Source: Aquamicrobium zhengzhouense
Lineage (GTDB): Bacteria > Pseudomonadota > Alphaproteobacteria > Rhizobiales > Rhizobiaceae
Direction: 5' to 3'
Assembly: GCF_016124105.1 (NCBI RefSeq)
Contig: NZ_JADGMQ010000024.1
Coordinates: 1-47,013, forward strand
Length of the DNA: 47,013 nt
Shown here one piece after another: positions 26,127 to 33,045 of this stretch. A model generated the notes under the pieces. It had not been told where the DNA came from and searched no databases. It saw nothing but the letters and a program-made list of their open reading frames with translations. A program made the position numbers and the translations under genes. Numbering within the stretch: position 1 is the stretch's first letter; every line of letters begins with the position of its first letter.

Positions 26127-26408
26127 TCAACACTCTTCGCCAAAGCGGTTGCCGACGAGTTCTTCCAGCGCGCTCATCACTGCGGCAGCATCGGGCCCCT
26201 GTGCGCTGACATTGATCGCGCAGCCGGGGCTGGCGGCAAGCATCATCAGCCCCATGATCGAGGTGCCGCCCACGCTGACACCGTCCTTCTCGACGGTGAC
26301 GTTCGCGTTGTATTCGCCGACGAGCTGGACGAACTTTGCCGACGCGCGGGCATGCAGGCCCCGCTTGTTGATGATCATCATCTCCTTGCGGAGCACGTCT
26401 TCGGTCAT
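26127..26408 (-). CDS. ptsH: HPr family phosphocarrier protein
   Basis: A 93-residue HPr. GLHARAS carries the phosphorylated histidine (His19). TSIMGLMML carries Ser50, the residue equivalent to Ser46 that HPr kinase modifies. In Alphaproteobacteria HPr works in a regulatory PTS (with PtsP, PtsN and EIIA-Man) that links carbon and nitrogen status to regulation; it does not import sugar. The gene overlaps the upstream EIIA gene by ATGA. HprK, which would act on Ser50, is normally encoded just upstream of this pair but is not found here. Confidence 0.94.
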   Translation of the reverse strand: MTEDVLRKEMMIINKRGLHARASAKFVQLVGEYNANVTVEKDGVSVGGTSIMGLMMLAASPGCAINVSAQGPDAAAVMSALEELVGNRFGEEC

Positions 26409-26806
26409 TTTCCGCTCAAAACCTGGCTGGCGACATTGATGTATTTTCGTCCGGCGACCTGCGCTTCCTGCAAGGCCATGGCCATGTCGTTGCCAAGGCG
26501 GACGCTGGAAAGCTTGATCAGCATCGGCAAGTTGACGCCGGCGATCACTTCGACCCTGCCGGGGCTCATGACGGAGATGGCCAGATTGGATGGGGTTCCG
26601 CCGAACATGTCGGTGAGGATGATGACGCCGGTGCCGGTGTCTGCGAGCTGCACGGCATCGACAATGTCCTTGCGCCGCTGCTCCATATCATCGTCCGCGC
26701 CGATGCAGACGGTCTCGAAATTCTGTTGCGCTCCAACGACGTGTTCGACCGCGAGGCGGAACTCTTCGGCAAGGCCGCCGTGAGTGACGAGGACGATTCC
26801 GATCAT
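26405..26806 (-). CDS. manX: PTS system EIIA-Man-type protein
   Basis: A 133-residue EIIA of the mannose family. VLVTHGGLAEEF carries the phospho-accepting His9, and LTDMFGGTPSNLA (about 64-76) is the second signature. No IIB, IIC or IID genes are present, so it is a regulatory phosphoprotein that receives phosphate from HPr, as known for rhizobia and Brucella. It is the first gene of a two-gene unit with ptsH. Upstream, where hprK and the chvG/chvI two-component genes usually lie in this order, there is instead a gene-poor stretch and an unrelated catabolic cluster. Confidence 0.92.
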   Translation of the reverse strand: MIGIVLVTHGGLAEEFRLAVEHVVGAQQNFETVCIGADDDMEQRRKDIVDAVQLADTGTGVIILTDMFGGTPSNLAISVMSPGRVEVIAGVNLPMLIKLSSVRLGNDMAMALQEAQVAGRKYINVASQVLSGK

Positions 26807-27140
26807 GCTTGAACCCGATGCGCAGGCGCCGAAAATTGCGGGCCACAGGCGACAATTCCGCCTGCCCAGTTACGACATCCGTTCACATATCACTCCGTCG
26901 AACAACCACCCTTAGCTTCTCAAGCGTCAGGCACGGCTATCTTGTCAACGGGCTGTCGCATTACAAGGTGAAAAATGCCGGGGTTTTGGCCAAATTGCCG
27001 CAGAGAAGGGCAAGGTGGCGCGGTTTTGTGCATGTTGTTGCATGATTGCCATCTCCGGATGGCCACTCGAGCCCTTTTCAATTGAGTTGGACGCCGGATT
27101 GCTCTTAATGCTGGCATGGACAAGAGGAAAAGGTGAGAGT
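26807..27140. promoter_or_regulatory. Divergent intergenic region between EIIA and MarR genes
   Basis: No gene supported. It must hold the leftward promoter of manX-ptsH and the rightward promoter of the MarR gene. A candidate for the latter is TTGAGT (27082-27087), 17 bases, TTAATG (27105-27110). The MarR frame is open back to 27015, but the residues before 27141 do not resemble the family. Confidence 0.35.
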
Positions 27141-27692
27141 GTGACGAGCGTGAAAGCCGGGGTGAACGTGAAGCTGCGGAGTTTTTCCCGCTCGGTGCCG
27201 ATGTCTCTTCTGCTGGCAAGAGAATCGATAATGGCGCATTTCCGCCCCGCACTGAAACTCTTCAATATCACCGAGCAGCAATGGCGCGTCCTGCGGGCGC
27301 TTGCTTCGGTCAGCGAGATCGAGGTGATGGAGCTTGCCAAGGCGACGTCGCTTCTGGCTCCCTCACTGTCACGTATCTTGCGCGACATGGAAGAGCGCGG
27401 CCTCGTCATACGTCGCCAGGTGCCAGATGATCTGCGTCGCTCTCTCACCTCGATCAGCCCCGATGGCCTGAAGCTGATGGATGCGGTCGCGCCCTATTCG
27501 GAGAGCATCTATCAGGAGATCACCGACAAGGTCGGTCGGGAGAAGATGGATCTCTTGCAGCAGCTGTGCCGGGAGGTCGTCGTGTCCCTTGGAGAGCTGA
27601 CCCCGGAAAACTACGCTGGCACCAAGCTCGATCCGGAGATCCTGCGTATCGTGGGTGACAGCTCCCGCGGCCGGCCGCGCCTCGACGACTAG
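27141..27692 (+). CDS. MarR family regulator, HpaR-like
   Basis: A protein of about 183 residues with a MarR winged helix. KLRSFSRSVPMSLLLARE is followed by HFRPALKLFNITEQQWRVLRAL, then LLAPSLSRILRDMEERGLV and RRSLTSISPDG. The N-terminal part matches HpaR, the repressor of homoprotocatechuate degradation. The GTG at 27141 is chosen because AAGGTGAG lies just before it and homologues begin near LRSFSRS; an earlier ATG at 27015 adds unconserved residues. It precedes a set of ring-cleavage genes on the same strand, separated by a strong palindrome (27730-27759). It most likely represses those genes and is relieved by an aromatic ligand. Confidence 0.88.
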   Translation: MTSVKAGVNVKLRSFSRSVPMSLLLARESIMAHFRPALKLFNITEQQWRVLRALASVSEIEVMELAKATSLLAPSLSRILRDMEERGLVIRRQVPDDLRRSLTSISPDGLKLMDAVAPYSESIYQEITDKVGREKMDLLQQLCREVVVSLGELTPENYAGTKLDPEILRIVGDSSRGRPRLDD

Positions 27693-27729
27693 CTTTTCGC
27701 AATCATCGATATTGACACTGCGGAAGCTG

Positions 27730-27759
27730 CCGGTATTTAATTAACGTATTAAATACCGG
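27730..27759. promoter_or_regulatory. Operator palindrome before the catabolic operon
   Basis: CCGGTATTTAAT - TAACGT - ATTAAATACCGG is a perfect inverted repeat with 12-bp arms and a 6-bp centre. Its right edge merges with the Shine-Dalgarno sequence GGAGGAA of the first structural gene (ATG at 27767). Size and symmetry suit a MarR-type dimer, and the adjacent MarR gene is the obvious candidate to bind it. As RNA it would also sequester the ribosome-binding site. Confidence 0.75.
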
Positions 27760-27766
27760 AGGAATC

Positions 27767-28735
27767 ATGCGGCTCGCCAGCTTTGCCCACAACGGAACTG
27801 ACCTGATCGGCTTCGAGATTGACGGGCGTCTTTACGATCTGAATTCCGCGCTGAAAGCTGCGGGTCAGGACCTGTCCTACCCCACCATGATCGCCCTGAT
27901 CGAGGATGGCGATCGCGGCCGTGAGGCAGCGCAAGCAGCCCTGCGCCACGTCGAGGTCGATCCGGGTTCCGTCGCAGGTATTCCGGCGGCGGAAGTGCGC
28001 TGGCACCCGCCGGTGCGCAAGCCATACAAGATCTGCGGCATCGCGATGAACAATTCCGCATCCGACGCCCGCAAGATCAGTGCGCCCGACCACCCGCTGT
28101 TCTTCCTCAAGCCCGCATCGAGCCTCGTTGGTCACAACGAGCCGATCATCGTCAAGGATCACTTCGGCAGCGTGCATCCCGAGCCGGAGCTTGCCGTCAT
28201 CATTGCCAAGGATTGCAAGGACGTCGCGGTTGAGGACGCGATGGACTATGTTTTCGGCTATTCGATCCTCAACGACATGACCGGCAACGGCATGCGGGCT
28301 GAGGACATGGTCCATTATTACGCGCTCTATCCGTCGAAGGAAAATCCTGACGTCGTCGAAAAGCGCGAACAGCACCTGTCCTACACCGCTCGCTACAAGG
28401 GCACCGACACATTCGGCCCGATGGGGCCTTACCTCGTCACCAAGGACGATGTGCCGGATCCGCATGTGCTCGACGTGCGTGCCTGGCACAAGGACGAGAT
28501 CATCGCGGAAGATTCCACCGCCTATTACACCTACTCGGTGCCAGAGATTATCGCCTTCGTGACGCGCTACCACACGCTGTGGGCCGGTGATGTTATCTCG
28601 ATGGGCACGGCCTTTCGTCCGAGCGCTGGCGGCAAGCGCAGTCTGCACCTTGCCAATATCACCAAGCTGGGGGGGCCCGTCAGCGTCGAGATCTCTGGTC
28701 TTGGCCGCCTCGAAAATCCGGTCGAGAAGCGCTGA
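27767..28735 (+). CDS. Fumarylacetoacetate hydrolase (FAH) family enzyme
   Basis: A 322-residue FAH-superfamily protein. The metal ligands of the fold are visible as HPEPELAVI (Glu139, Glu141) and SILNDMT (Asp170). FFLKPASSLVGHNEPI is the usual substrate-loop region. Members hydrolyse, hydrate, isomerise or decarboxylate dicarbonyl acids made in aromatic breakdown. First in the operon under the palindrome, with LigAB-type dioxygenase genes downstream, it probably acts late on the cleaved ring, for example as a C-C hydrolase or hydratase. The exact reaction cannot be told from sequence. The stop is followed after 2 bases by the next ATG. Confidence 0.85.
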   Translation: MRLASFAHNGTDLIGFEIDGRLYDLNSALKAAGQDLSYPTMIALIEDGDRGREAAQAALRHVEVDPGSVAGIPAAEVRWHPPVRKPYKICGIAMNNSASDARKISAPDHPLFFLKPASSLVGHNEPIIVKDHFGSVHPEPELAVIIAKDCKDVAVEDAMDYVFGYSILNDMTGNGMRAEDMVHYYALYPSKENPDVVEKREQHLSYTARYKGTDTFGPMGPYLVTKDDVPDPHVLDVRAWHKDEIIAEDSTAYYTYSVPEIIAFVTRYHTLWAGDVISMGTAFRPSAGGKRSLHLANITKLGGPVSVEISGLGRLENPVEKR

Positions 28736-28737
28736 TC

Positions 28738-29193
28738 ATGGCGGGCCGTCTGGAAGATCGGCTGGCGCTGCGTGAGCTCAACGACGCTTTCGCCCACGCG
28801 CTGGATCACGGCGATCTCGAGCTCTTCGCGTCGCTCTTCACCGATGATGTCTTCTATCGGAATGGCGAACGCCGCCTCAACGGCCATGCGGAGCTTGAAG
28901 CATTCTTCCGCGCCCGTGCGAAAAGTGGCCGGCTGTCGCGCCACTTCTTCAGCGGGCTGATGCTGACATTTGTCTCGGACACAGAAGCCATCGGCAAATC
29001 CAGCTGGCTGACATTTGCCGGCTCCGGCACGCCGCCAATTGCAGGAACCCAGCCCTTCGTTATTGGCGACGTCACCGACCGTTATCGCAAATCGGCAGAC
29101 GGGCGCTGGCAATTTACAGCACGCGAAATCGACGCCGTCTTCGTCAATGAGGCCATTGCGCCATTACCGACCTCGTTCGAGCAGAAGGCATGA
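28738..29193 (+). CDS. NTF2/SnoaL-like protein
   Basis: A 151-residue small alpha+beta barrel protein of the NTF2/SnoaL-like superfamily. It begins LEDRLALRELNDAFAHALDHGDLELFASLF, then DDVFYRNG, and ends with a strand DRYRKSADGRWQFTAREID. Family members include ring-hydroxylating dioxygenase beta subunits, isomerases, dehydratases and simple ligand binders. No dioxygenase alpha subunit is nearby, so an isomerase or hydratase-like role in the pathway is more likely. It overlaps the next gene by ATGA, suggesting coupled translation and a real pathway role. Confidence 0.8.
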   Translation: MAGRLEDRLALRELNDAFAHALDHGDLELFASLFTDDVFYRNGERRLNGHAELEAFFRARAKSGRLSRHFFSGLMLTFVSDTEAIGKSSWLTFAGSGTPPIAGTQPFVIGDVTDRYRKSADGRWQFTAREIDAVFVNEAIAPLPTSFEQKA

Positions 29194-29993
29194 GCGCGCC
29201 TCGCCAGGGAGAAATTGCGGTTGAGGGCGGAAAGCTCGCTTATGAGATCGCTGGCGAAGGTCCGGCCCTTGTCCTGATCCACGGCTTTTCGCTCGACATG
29301 CGCATGTGGCAGCCGCAAATCGCGGCCCTTGCGAGCAATCACACCATTATTCGCTATGATCTGCGCGGATTTGGCCGCTCCAGCCTGCCGGTAAGCGAAT
29401 ATGATCACTGCGCGGATCTGGATGCTCTGTTGACCAAGCTGGACATCCAGGAGCCGACGCTGGTCGGGCTTTCGCTCGGCGCGAACATTGCGTTGCGCTA
29501 CGCGACGCTCGAAGCCAGCAAGGTGCGCGCGCAAATTCTGGCGGCACCCGGCCTTCCCGGCCACGCCTGGTCAACGCCGCGGCCACCCGAAGAGACCCGT
29601 GCCCATGCCCTTGAGCATGGCGTCGAGGCTGGCCGTCAATTCTGGCTCGACCACGCCCTGTTTGCTTCCCTCAATGATCATCCGGAAGCCAGGGCAACGG
29701 TTCACAAGATTGTCGCTGACTACAGCGGCTGGCACTGGCGCGAAACCGACCTTCAGGCAGCGTCAGCCCCGATCATTCCAAAGCTGGGCTTGATCGACAT
29801 TCCGGCATTGATCCTCAGCGGCGAGCATGATGCTGAAGGCTATCGCGAGATAGCGGCGCGGCTTTCGCGGGAATTGCCGAATGCCGCACTCAAGGTGATC
29901 GCCGATGCCGGCCACATGCTGAACCTTGAGCAGCCCGATATCTTTACCGAGTTGGTCCGCCGTTTCGCGGACGGACAGATGCTGGAGGCATGA
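29190..29993 (+). CDS. Alpha/beta hydrolase
   Basis: A 267-residue alpha/beta hydrolase. LIHGFSLDMRMW holds the oxyanion region. The nucleophile elbow is GLSLG (Ser95), and the acid and base are Asp214 (SGEHDAEGY) and His242 (DAGHMLNLEQP), so the triad is complete. In overall pattern it resembles 3-oxoadipate enol-lactonases and meta-cleavage C-C hydrolases. Next to an extradiol dioxygenase it may cleave the ring-fission product or open a lactone formed from it. Four bases separate its stop from the LigA-type gene. Confidence 0.85.
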   Translation: MSAPRQGEIAVEGGKLAYEIAGEGPALVLIHGFSLDMRMWQPQIAALASNHTIIRYDLRGFGRSSLPVSEYDHCADLDALLTKLDIQEPTLVGLSLGANIALRYATLEASKVRAQILAAPGLPGHAWSTPRPPEETRAHALEHGVEAGRQFWLDHALFASLNDHPEARATVHKIVADYSGWHWRETDLQAASAPIIPKLGLIDIPALILSGEHDAEGYREIAARLSRELPNAALKVIADAGHMLNLEQPDIFTELVRRFADGQMLEA

Positions 29994-29997
29994 GACG

Positions 29998-30375
29998 ATG
30001 AGCAACTCGATCCCGTTCAATCTCGATCCGCCGGGCACCTACATCTATACCGGCGAAATGGCGACCAAGGGCTACAAGCTGACCCGTTTTGGCCTGAGCC
30101 TGCGCCGCCCCGACAATCGCGAGAAGTTTCTCGCTGACGAAGACGCCTATATGCGCGCGGCGGGCCTTAGTGACGAGGAAATCGCGCTGGTGAAAGCGCG
30201 CGACTGGACCGGTCTGCTTCAGGCCGGCGGGCATTTGCAGGCCATGTTGAAGGTCGCCGCAACCCTCGGTCAGAACCTTTGGCATATCGGCGCGCACAAT
30301 GCCGAGATGGAGGTTGAAGAACTGATGCGGCTCTGCCCGCGCAAGGTCAACGCGCTGCCAGGTGGAGAAGACTGA
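29998..30375 (+). CDS. ligA: Extradiol dioxygenase small subunit, LigA-like
   Basis: A 125-residue protein of the protocatechuate 4,5-dioxygenase alpha-chain family. PPGTYIYTGEMATKGYKLTRFGLSL corresponds to the conserved start of LigA, then NREKFLADEDAYM and VKARDWTGLLQAGGH. In Sphingobium LigAB the small subunit forms part of the lid over the active site. The C-terminus (HNAEMEVEELMRLCPRKVNALPGG) differs from classical LigA. It resembles the form in which HNAE-EMEEL-type residues follow the helix, as in other class III two-subunit enzymes, so the substrate may not be protocatechuate. The TGA overlaps the LigB ATG. (This is not DNA ligase LigA.). Confidence 0.87.
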   Translation: MSNSIPFNLDPPGTYIYTGEMATKGYKLTRFGLSLRRPDNREKFLADEDAYMRAAGLSDEEIALVKARDWTGLLQAGGHLQAMLKVAATLGQNLWHIGAHNAEMEVEELMRLCPRKVNALPGGED

Positions 30376-31217
30376 TGGCAAAGATCATTGGCGGTTTTGC
30401 CATTTCGCACACGCCCTCGATGGGCATGGAATACGACAAGGGCATGGCCAATGGCTTCAGCCCGCACTGGCAGCCATGGTTCGACGGCACACGCCCGATG
30501 AAGGATTGGCTCGCCAGGATGAACCCGGACCGGATGGTCATCGTCTACAACGACCATCTCAACCATTTTGATTTCGACGCCTATCCGACGCTCGCCATCG
30601 GCATCGCGCCCGAATTCCGCCAGGCCGATGAAGGTTGGGGCCTGCGCCCGTTCCCGAGCCTGGTTGGCGACGTTGATCTTGGCTGGCACCTGACCAACAA
30701 GCTGGTGCGCGATGGCGGCTTCGACCTTACCGTCTGCCAGGACCTTGCCATCGACCACGGCATCTATTCGTGGATGCCGTATCTGAAGGACACGCCGTGG
30801 GACACGCCGATCGTGCCGATCGCGATCAACATGGTGCGCCATCCGATCCCGACCTCGCAGCGGCTCTACAATTTCGGCAAGTCGATCCGCGCCGCGATTG
30901 AAAGCTTCCCAAGCGACGAGCGCATCCTCGTCGTCGCGACCGGGGGCATGTCGCATCAGATCAGCGGAGCGCGCTTTGGCATCGCCAATGAAAAGCTCGA
31001 CCGCTACTTCCTGTCGAAACTGAAGAGTTACGTTCAGGAACTGGTCGATCTGCCTCAGGAAGAACTGATGCGGCTTGGTGGAACAGAGGCGGCGGAACTG
31101 GCGATCTGGTTTGCGATGCGCGGTGCGCTCACGGACAATATCGACGAGGTCTACAGCTACTACACATTCCCGGCCATCACCGGGTGCGGTGTCATCGCGT
31201 TTGAAGAGAAGGGTTGA
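30375..31217 (+). CDS. ligB: Class III extradiol ring-cleavage dioxygenase, LigB-like
   Basis: A 280-residue catalytic subunit of the LigB superfamily. By alignment from memory with Sphingobium LigB, the iron ligands His12 (ISHTPSMG), His61 (YNDHLNHF) and Glu241 (EAAELAIW) are all kept, as is the catalytic His194 (TGGMSHQISG). It would open a catechol-type ring with dioxygen and Fe(II). ADEGWGLRPFP and DHGIYSWMP are also LigB-like. Gallate, protocatechuate or 3-O-methylgallate are candidates, but classical partner genes for these routes are missing. It is the last gene of the operon, followed by a large hairpin. Confidence 0.9.
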   Translation: MAKIIGGFAISHTPSMGMEYDKGMANGFSPHWQPWFDGTRPMKDWLARMNPDRMVIVYNDHLNHFDFDAYPTLAIGIAPEFRQADEGWGLRPFPSLVGDVDLGWHLTNKLVRDGGFDLTVCQDLAIDHGIYSWMPYLKDTPWDTPIVPIAINMVRHPIPTSQRLYNFGKSIRAAIESFPSDERILVVATGGMSHQISGARFGIANEKLDRYFLSKLKSYVQELVDLPQEELMRLGGTEAAELAIWFAMRGALTDNIDEVYSYYTFPAITGCGVIAFEEKG

Positions 31218-31242
31218 TCTTCAGAGCAAATCGCCTCTGCGA

Positions 31243-31252
31243 TTGTATACAT
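31243..31252. promoter_or_regulatory. Possible GntR-type operator
   Basis: TTGTATACAT contains the perfect core GTATAC and matches the TTGTATACAA-like sites bound by FadR-subfamily GntR regulators at nine of ten bases. It lies between ligB and the TRAP genes. No GntR gene is in the window, so this is only a pattern match. Confidence 0.2.
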
Positions 31253-31260
31253 AGGACAAA

Positions 31261-31310
31261 TTGTGCCAGCGACTGATGCGTAGATCCGCGCATCTTATAC
31301 GCTGGCGCAA
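31261..31310 (+). terminator. Large two-tier hairpin between ring-cleavage and TRAP genes
   Basis: TTGTGCCAGCG pairs with CGCTGGCGCAA (11 pairs including one U-G). Inside it, after a small internal loop, GATGCG pairs with CGCATC around TAGATCCG. It starts 43 bases after the ligB stop. No T-run follows, only CTACTCTCCTCTCT, so it may be a 3'-end stabiliser, a weak terminator that lowers downstream transporter expression, or a regulatory RNA element. Confidence 0.5.
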
Positions 31311-31411
31311 TTCTACTCTCCTCTCTATAAAAGTTCCCAACGGCGTCTTGCGCCGCCCGCCAGTCCGGCCAGCGAGGAGGCTGCTCGGATCAGCTTTCAT
31401 CGTTAGCATGG

Positions 31412-31431
31412 CCCGGATGTGAGCGTCCGGG
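31412..31431 (+). promoter_or_regulatory. Small hairpin in the TRAP leader
   Basis: CCCGGA - TGTGAGCG - TCCGGG, followed by TCGTCTTTGGGAGGAG, lies directly before the ribosome-binding site of dctP. It may tune translation of the transporter; nothing more can be said. Confidence 0.25.
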
Positions 31432-31452
31432 TCGTCTTTGGGAGGAGACATC

Positions 31453-32445
31453 ATGAGTATTTTTTCACGTCATCTTTGCCGCACGGCAGTCGCTGCGGCG
31501 CTGACCTTCGGTTTTGGTTACGCCGCGCACGCGCAGCAGGAAATCAAGCTCGGATACGCTTTGGCGACCACGTCACATTATGGCGTCGCGGCAGACAAAT
31601 GGCAGGAGGTCGTTGAAGGCGAGACCGACAAGCGTTTCGTGTTCCGTCATTTCCCGTCCTCAGGTCTTGGTGGTGAGCGTGAGGTTCTCGAAGGCCTGCA
31701 GATCGGCACGGTGGAAGCGACGATCGTTTCGTCCGGTACCTTGTCGAATTTCGTGCCGGATGCCGGGGTCTTCGATATTCCATTCCTGTTCCGCGATCTG
31801 ACCCATGCCCGCACCGTGCTTGACGGTCCCGTCGGTCAGGAAATCCTCGCCAAGTTTGAAGATGCAGGTCTCATCGCGCTCGCCTGGGGCGAACAGGGTT
31901 TTCGTCATATCACCAACAACCGCAATGCCATCGAGGGACCAACTGACGTTGCGGGTCTGAAGCTGCGGACCATGGAAAACCCAATCCACATCACCGCCTT
32001 CAATACGCTCGGCGCGGCCCCGACGCCGATGGCCTGGCCAGAAGTGGTCGGCGCGCTGCAGCAGGGCACCATTGACGGACAGGAAAACCCGCTTTCGGTT
32101 ATCACCTCGGCAAAGCTGTCAGAAGTGCAGGAGCATTTGACGGTATCCGGCCACGTCTATTCGCCCGCAATGCTGCTCGTCTCGCCCGATCTGTGGAACA
32201 GCCTCTCGGATGAAGACAAGGAGATCTTCAAGAAGGGGGCGGCGGAAGCGGTCGTTGCCATGCGTGCCTTTGTCGACAATGTCGAAACCTCAGGCGTCGA
32301 GCAGCTCAAGAGCGAAGGCATGACCGTGGGCGAGCTGACGGTCGAGCAGAAGGCCGAGTTCCAGAAGGCGCTCGAGCCTGCTTACGAGGAATATTACAAG
32401 ACCTACGGCAAGGACCTCATCGACAGCATCATCGCTTCTGAGTGA
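31453..32445 (+). CDS. dctP: TRAP transporter substrate-binding protein (DctP family)
   Basis: A 330-residue periplasmic binding protein. A signal peptide ends at AAHAQ-Q (about residue 28). Then come IKLGYALATTSHYG, GGEREVLEGLQIGTVEA, and the DctP-family signature region LRTMENPIHITAFNTLGAAPTPMAW with the conserved arginine that holds a ligand carboxylate, followed by GTIDGQENPL. TRAP systems import organic acids using the sodium gradient. Placement after ring-cleavage genes suggests the ligand is the aromatic acid they degrade. The ATG at 31453 follows GGAGGAG. dctQ and dctM follow. Confidence 0.93.
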   Translation: MSIFSRHLCRTAVAAALTFGFGYAAHAQQEIKLGYALATTSHYGVAADKWQEVVEGETDKRFVFRHFPSSGLGGEREVLEGLQIGTVEATIVSSGTLSNFVPDAGVFDIPFLFRDLTHARTVLDGPVGQEILAKFEDAGLIALAWGEQGFRHITNNRNAIEGPTDVAGLKLRTMENPIHITAFNTLGAAPTPMAWPEVVGALQQGTIDGQENPLSVITSAKLSEVQEHLTVSGHVYSPAMLLVSPDLWNSLSDEDKEIFKKGAAEAVVAMRAFVDNVETSGVEQLKSEGMTVGELTVEQKAEFQKALEPAYEEYYKTYGKDLIDSIIASE

Positions 32446-32511
32446 CGACCACTCGAATGCGTGAACGGGCAGGCCGGCAGGAGCTGGCCTGCCCGACGAT
32501 GGAGGCCACAT

Positions 32512-33027
32512 ATGCAGAAAATTGAGAACGCGTTCGTTGAGGCCAACAAGTGGGCGCTGATCCTGCTTCTCGCGGCGATGTCCTGCATCGTCTTTGCCAA
32601 TGTGGCGCTGCGCTACACCACCAATTTCTCGATCTACTGGGCCGAGGAAGTGGCGCGCTACATGATGATCTGGATGACGTTTCTGGGCGCGGGTCTGACA
32701 CTTCGCTATGGCGGTCATGTCGCGATCACCAATCTGATGGACCTGATGCCGCGCAAGGGCCAGCAGATCCTGCGCACACTGATCGTGATCTCGCTCTTCG
32801 CCTTCTTCGCCGTGATGATCTGGGTTGGCTACAATTACGCCATGCGCATGCGCTTCCAGATGACGCCGGCAACCCGCATTCCCTTCGCCTACATCTACGC
32901 AGCCATTCCCGTCGGCTTCAGCCTTCTTGCCATCCACCTTCTGCTCGTGGTGCGCTCCTACATTCGCGACAATCGCTTTGAGGAAGCTGCCGAGGCCGGC
33001 GACATTGCCGGCAGCCTGAGCGCCTGA
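32512..33027 (+). CDS. dctQ: TRAP transporter small membrane subunit (DctQ family)
   Basis: About 171 residues with four predicted membrane helices (around 15-37, 48-65, 85-107 and 128-150). Conserved DctQ features include SIYWAEEVARYMMIWMTFLGAG and the RYGGHVAI turn. It connects the binding protein with the large permease in the inner membrane. GGAGG sits 8 bases before the ATG at 32512. An ORF extension to 32461 lacks a ribosome site. The gene ends 18 bases before dctM. Confidence 0.92.
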   Translation: MQKIENAFVEANKWALILLLAAMSCIVFANVALRYTTNFSIYWAEEVARYMMIWMTFLGAGLTLRYGGHVAITNLMDLMPRKGQQILRTLIVISLFAFFAVMIWVGYNYAMRMRFQMTPATRIPFAYIYAAIPVGFSLLAIHLLLVVRSYIRDNRFEEAAEAGDIAGSLSA

Positions 33028-33045
33028 CGCCGTTGGAGTAGAGCC

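Noticed and set aside
29998-30375. DNA ligase LigA
   Set aside because: The name is shared, but the 125-residue sequence is a dioxygenase small subunit and has no ligase motifs.
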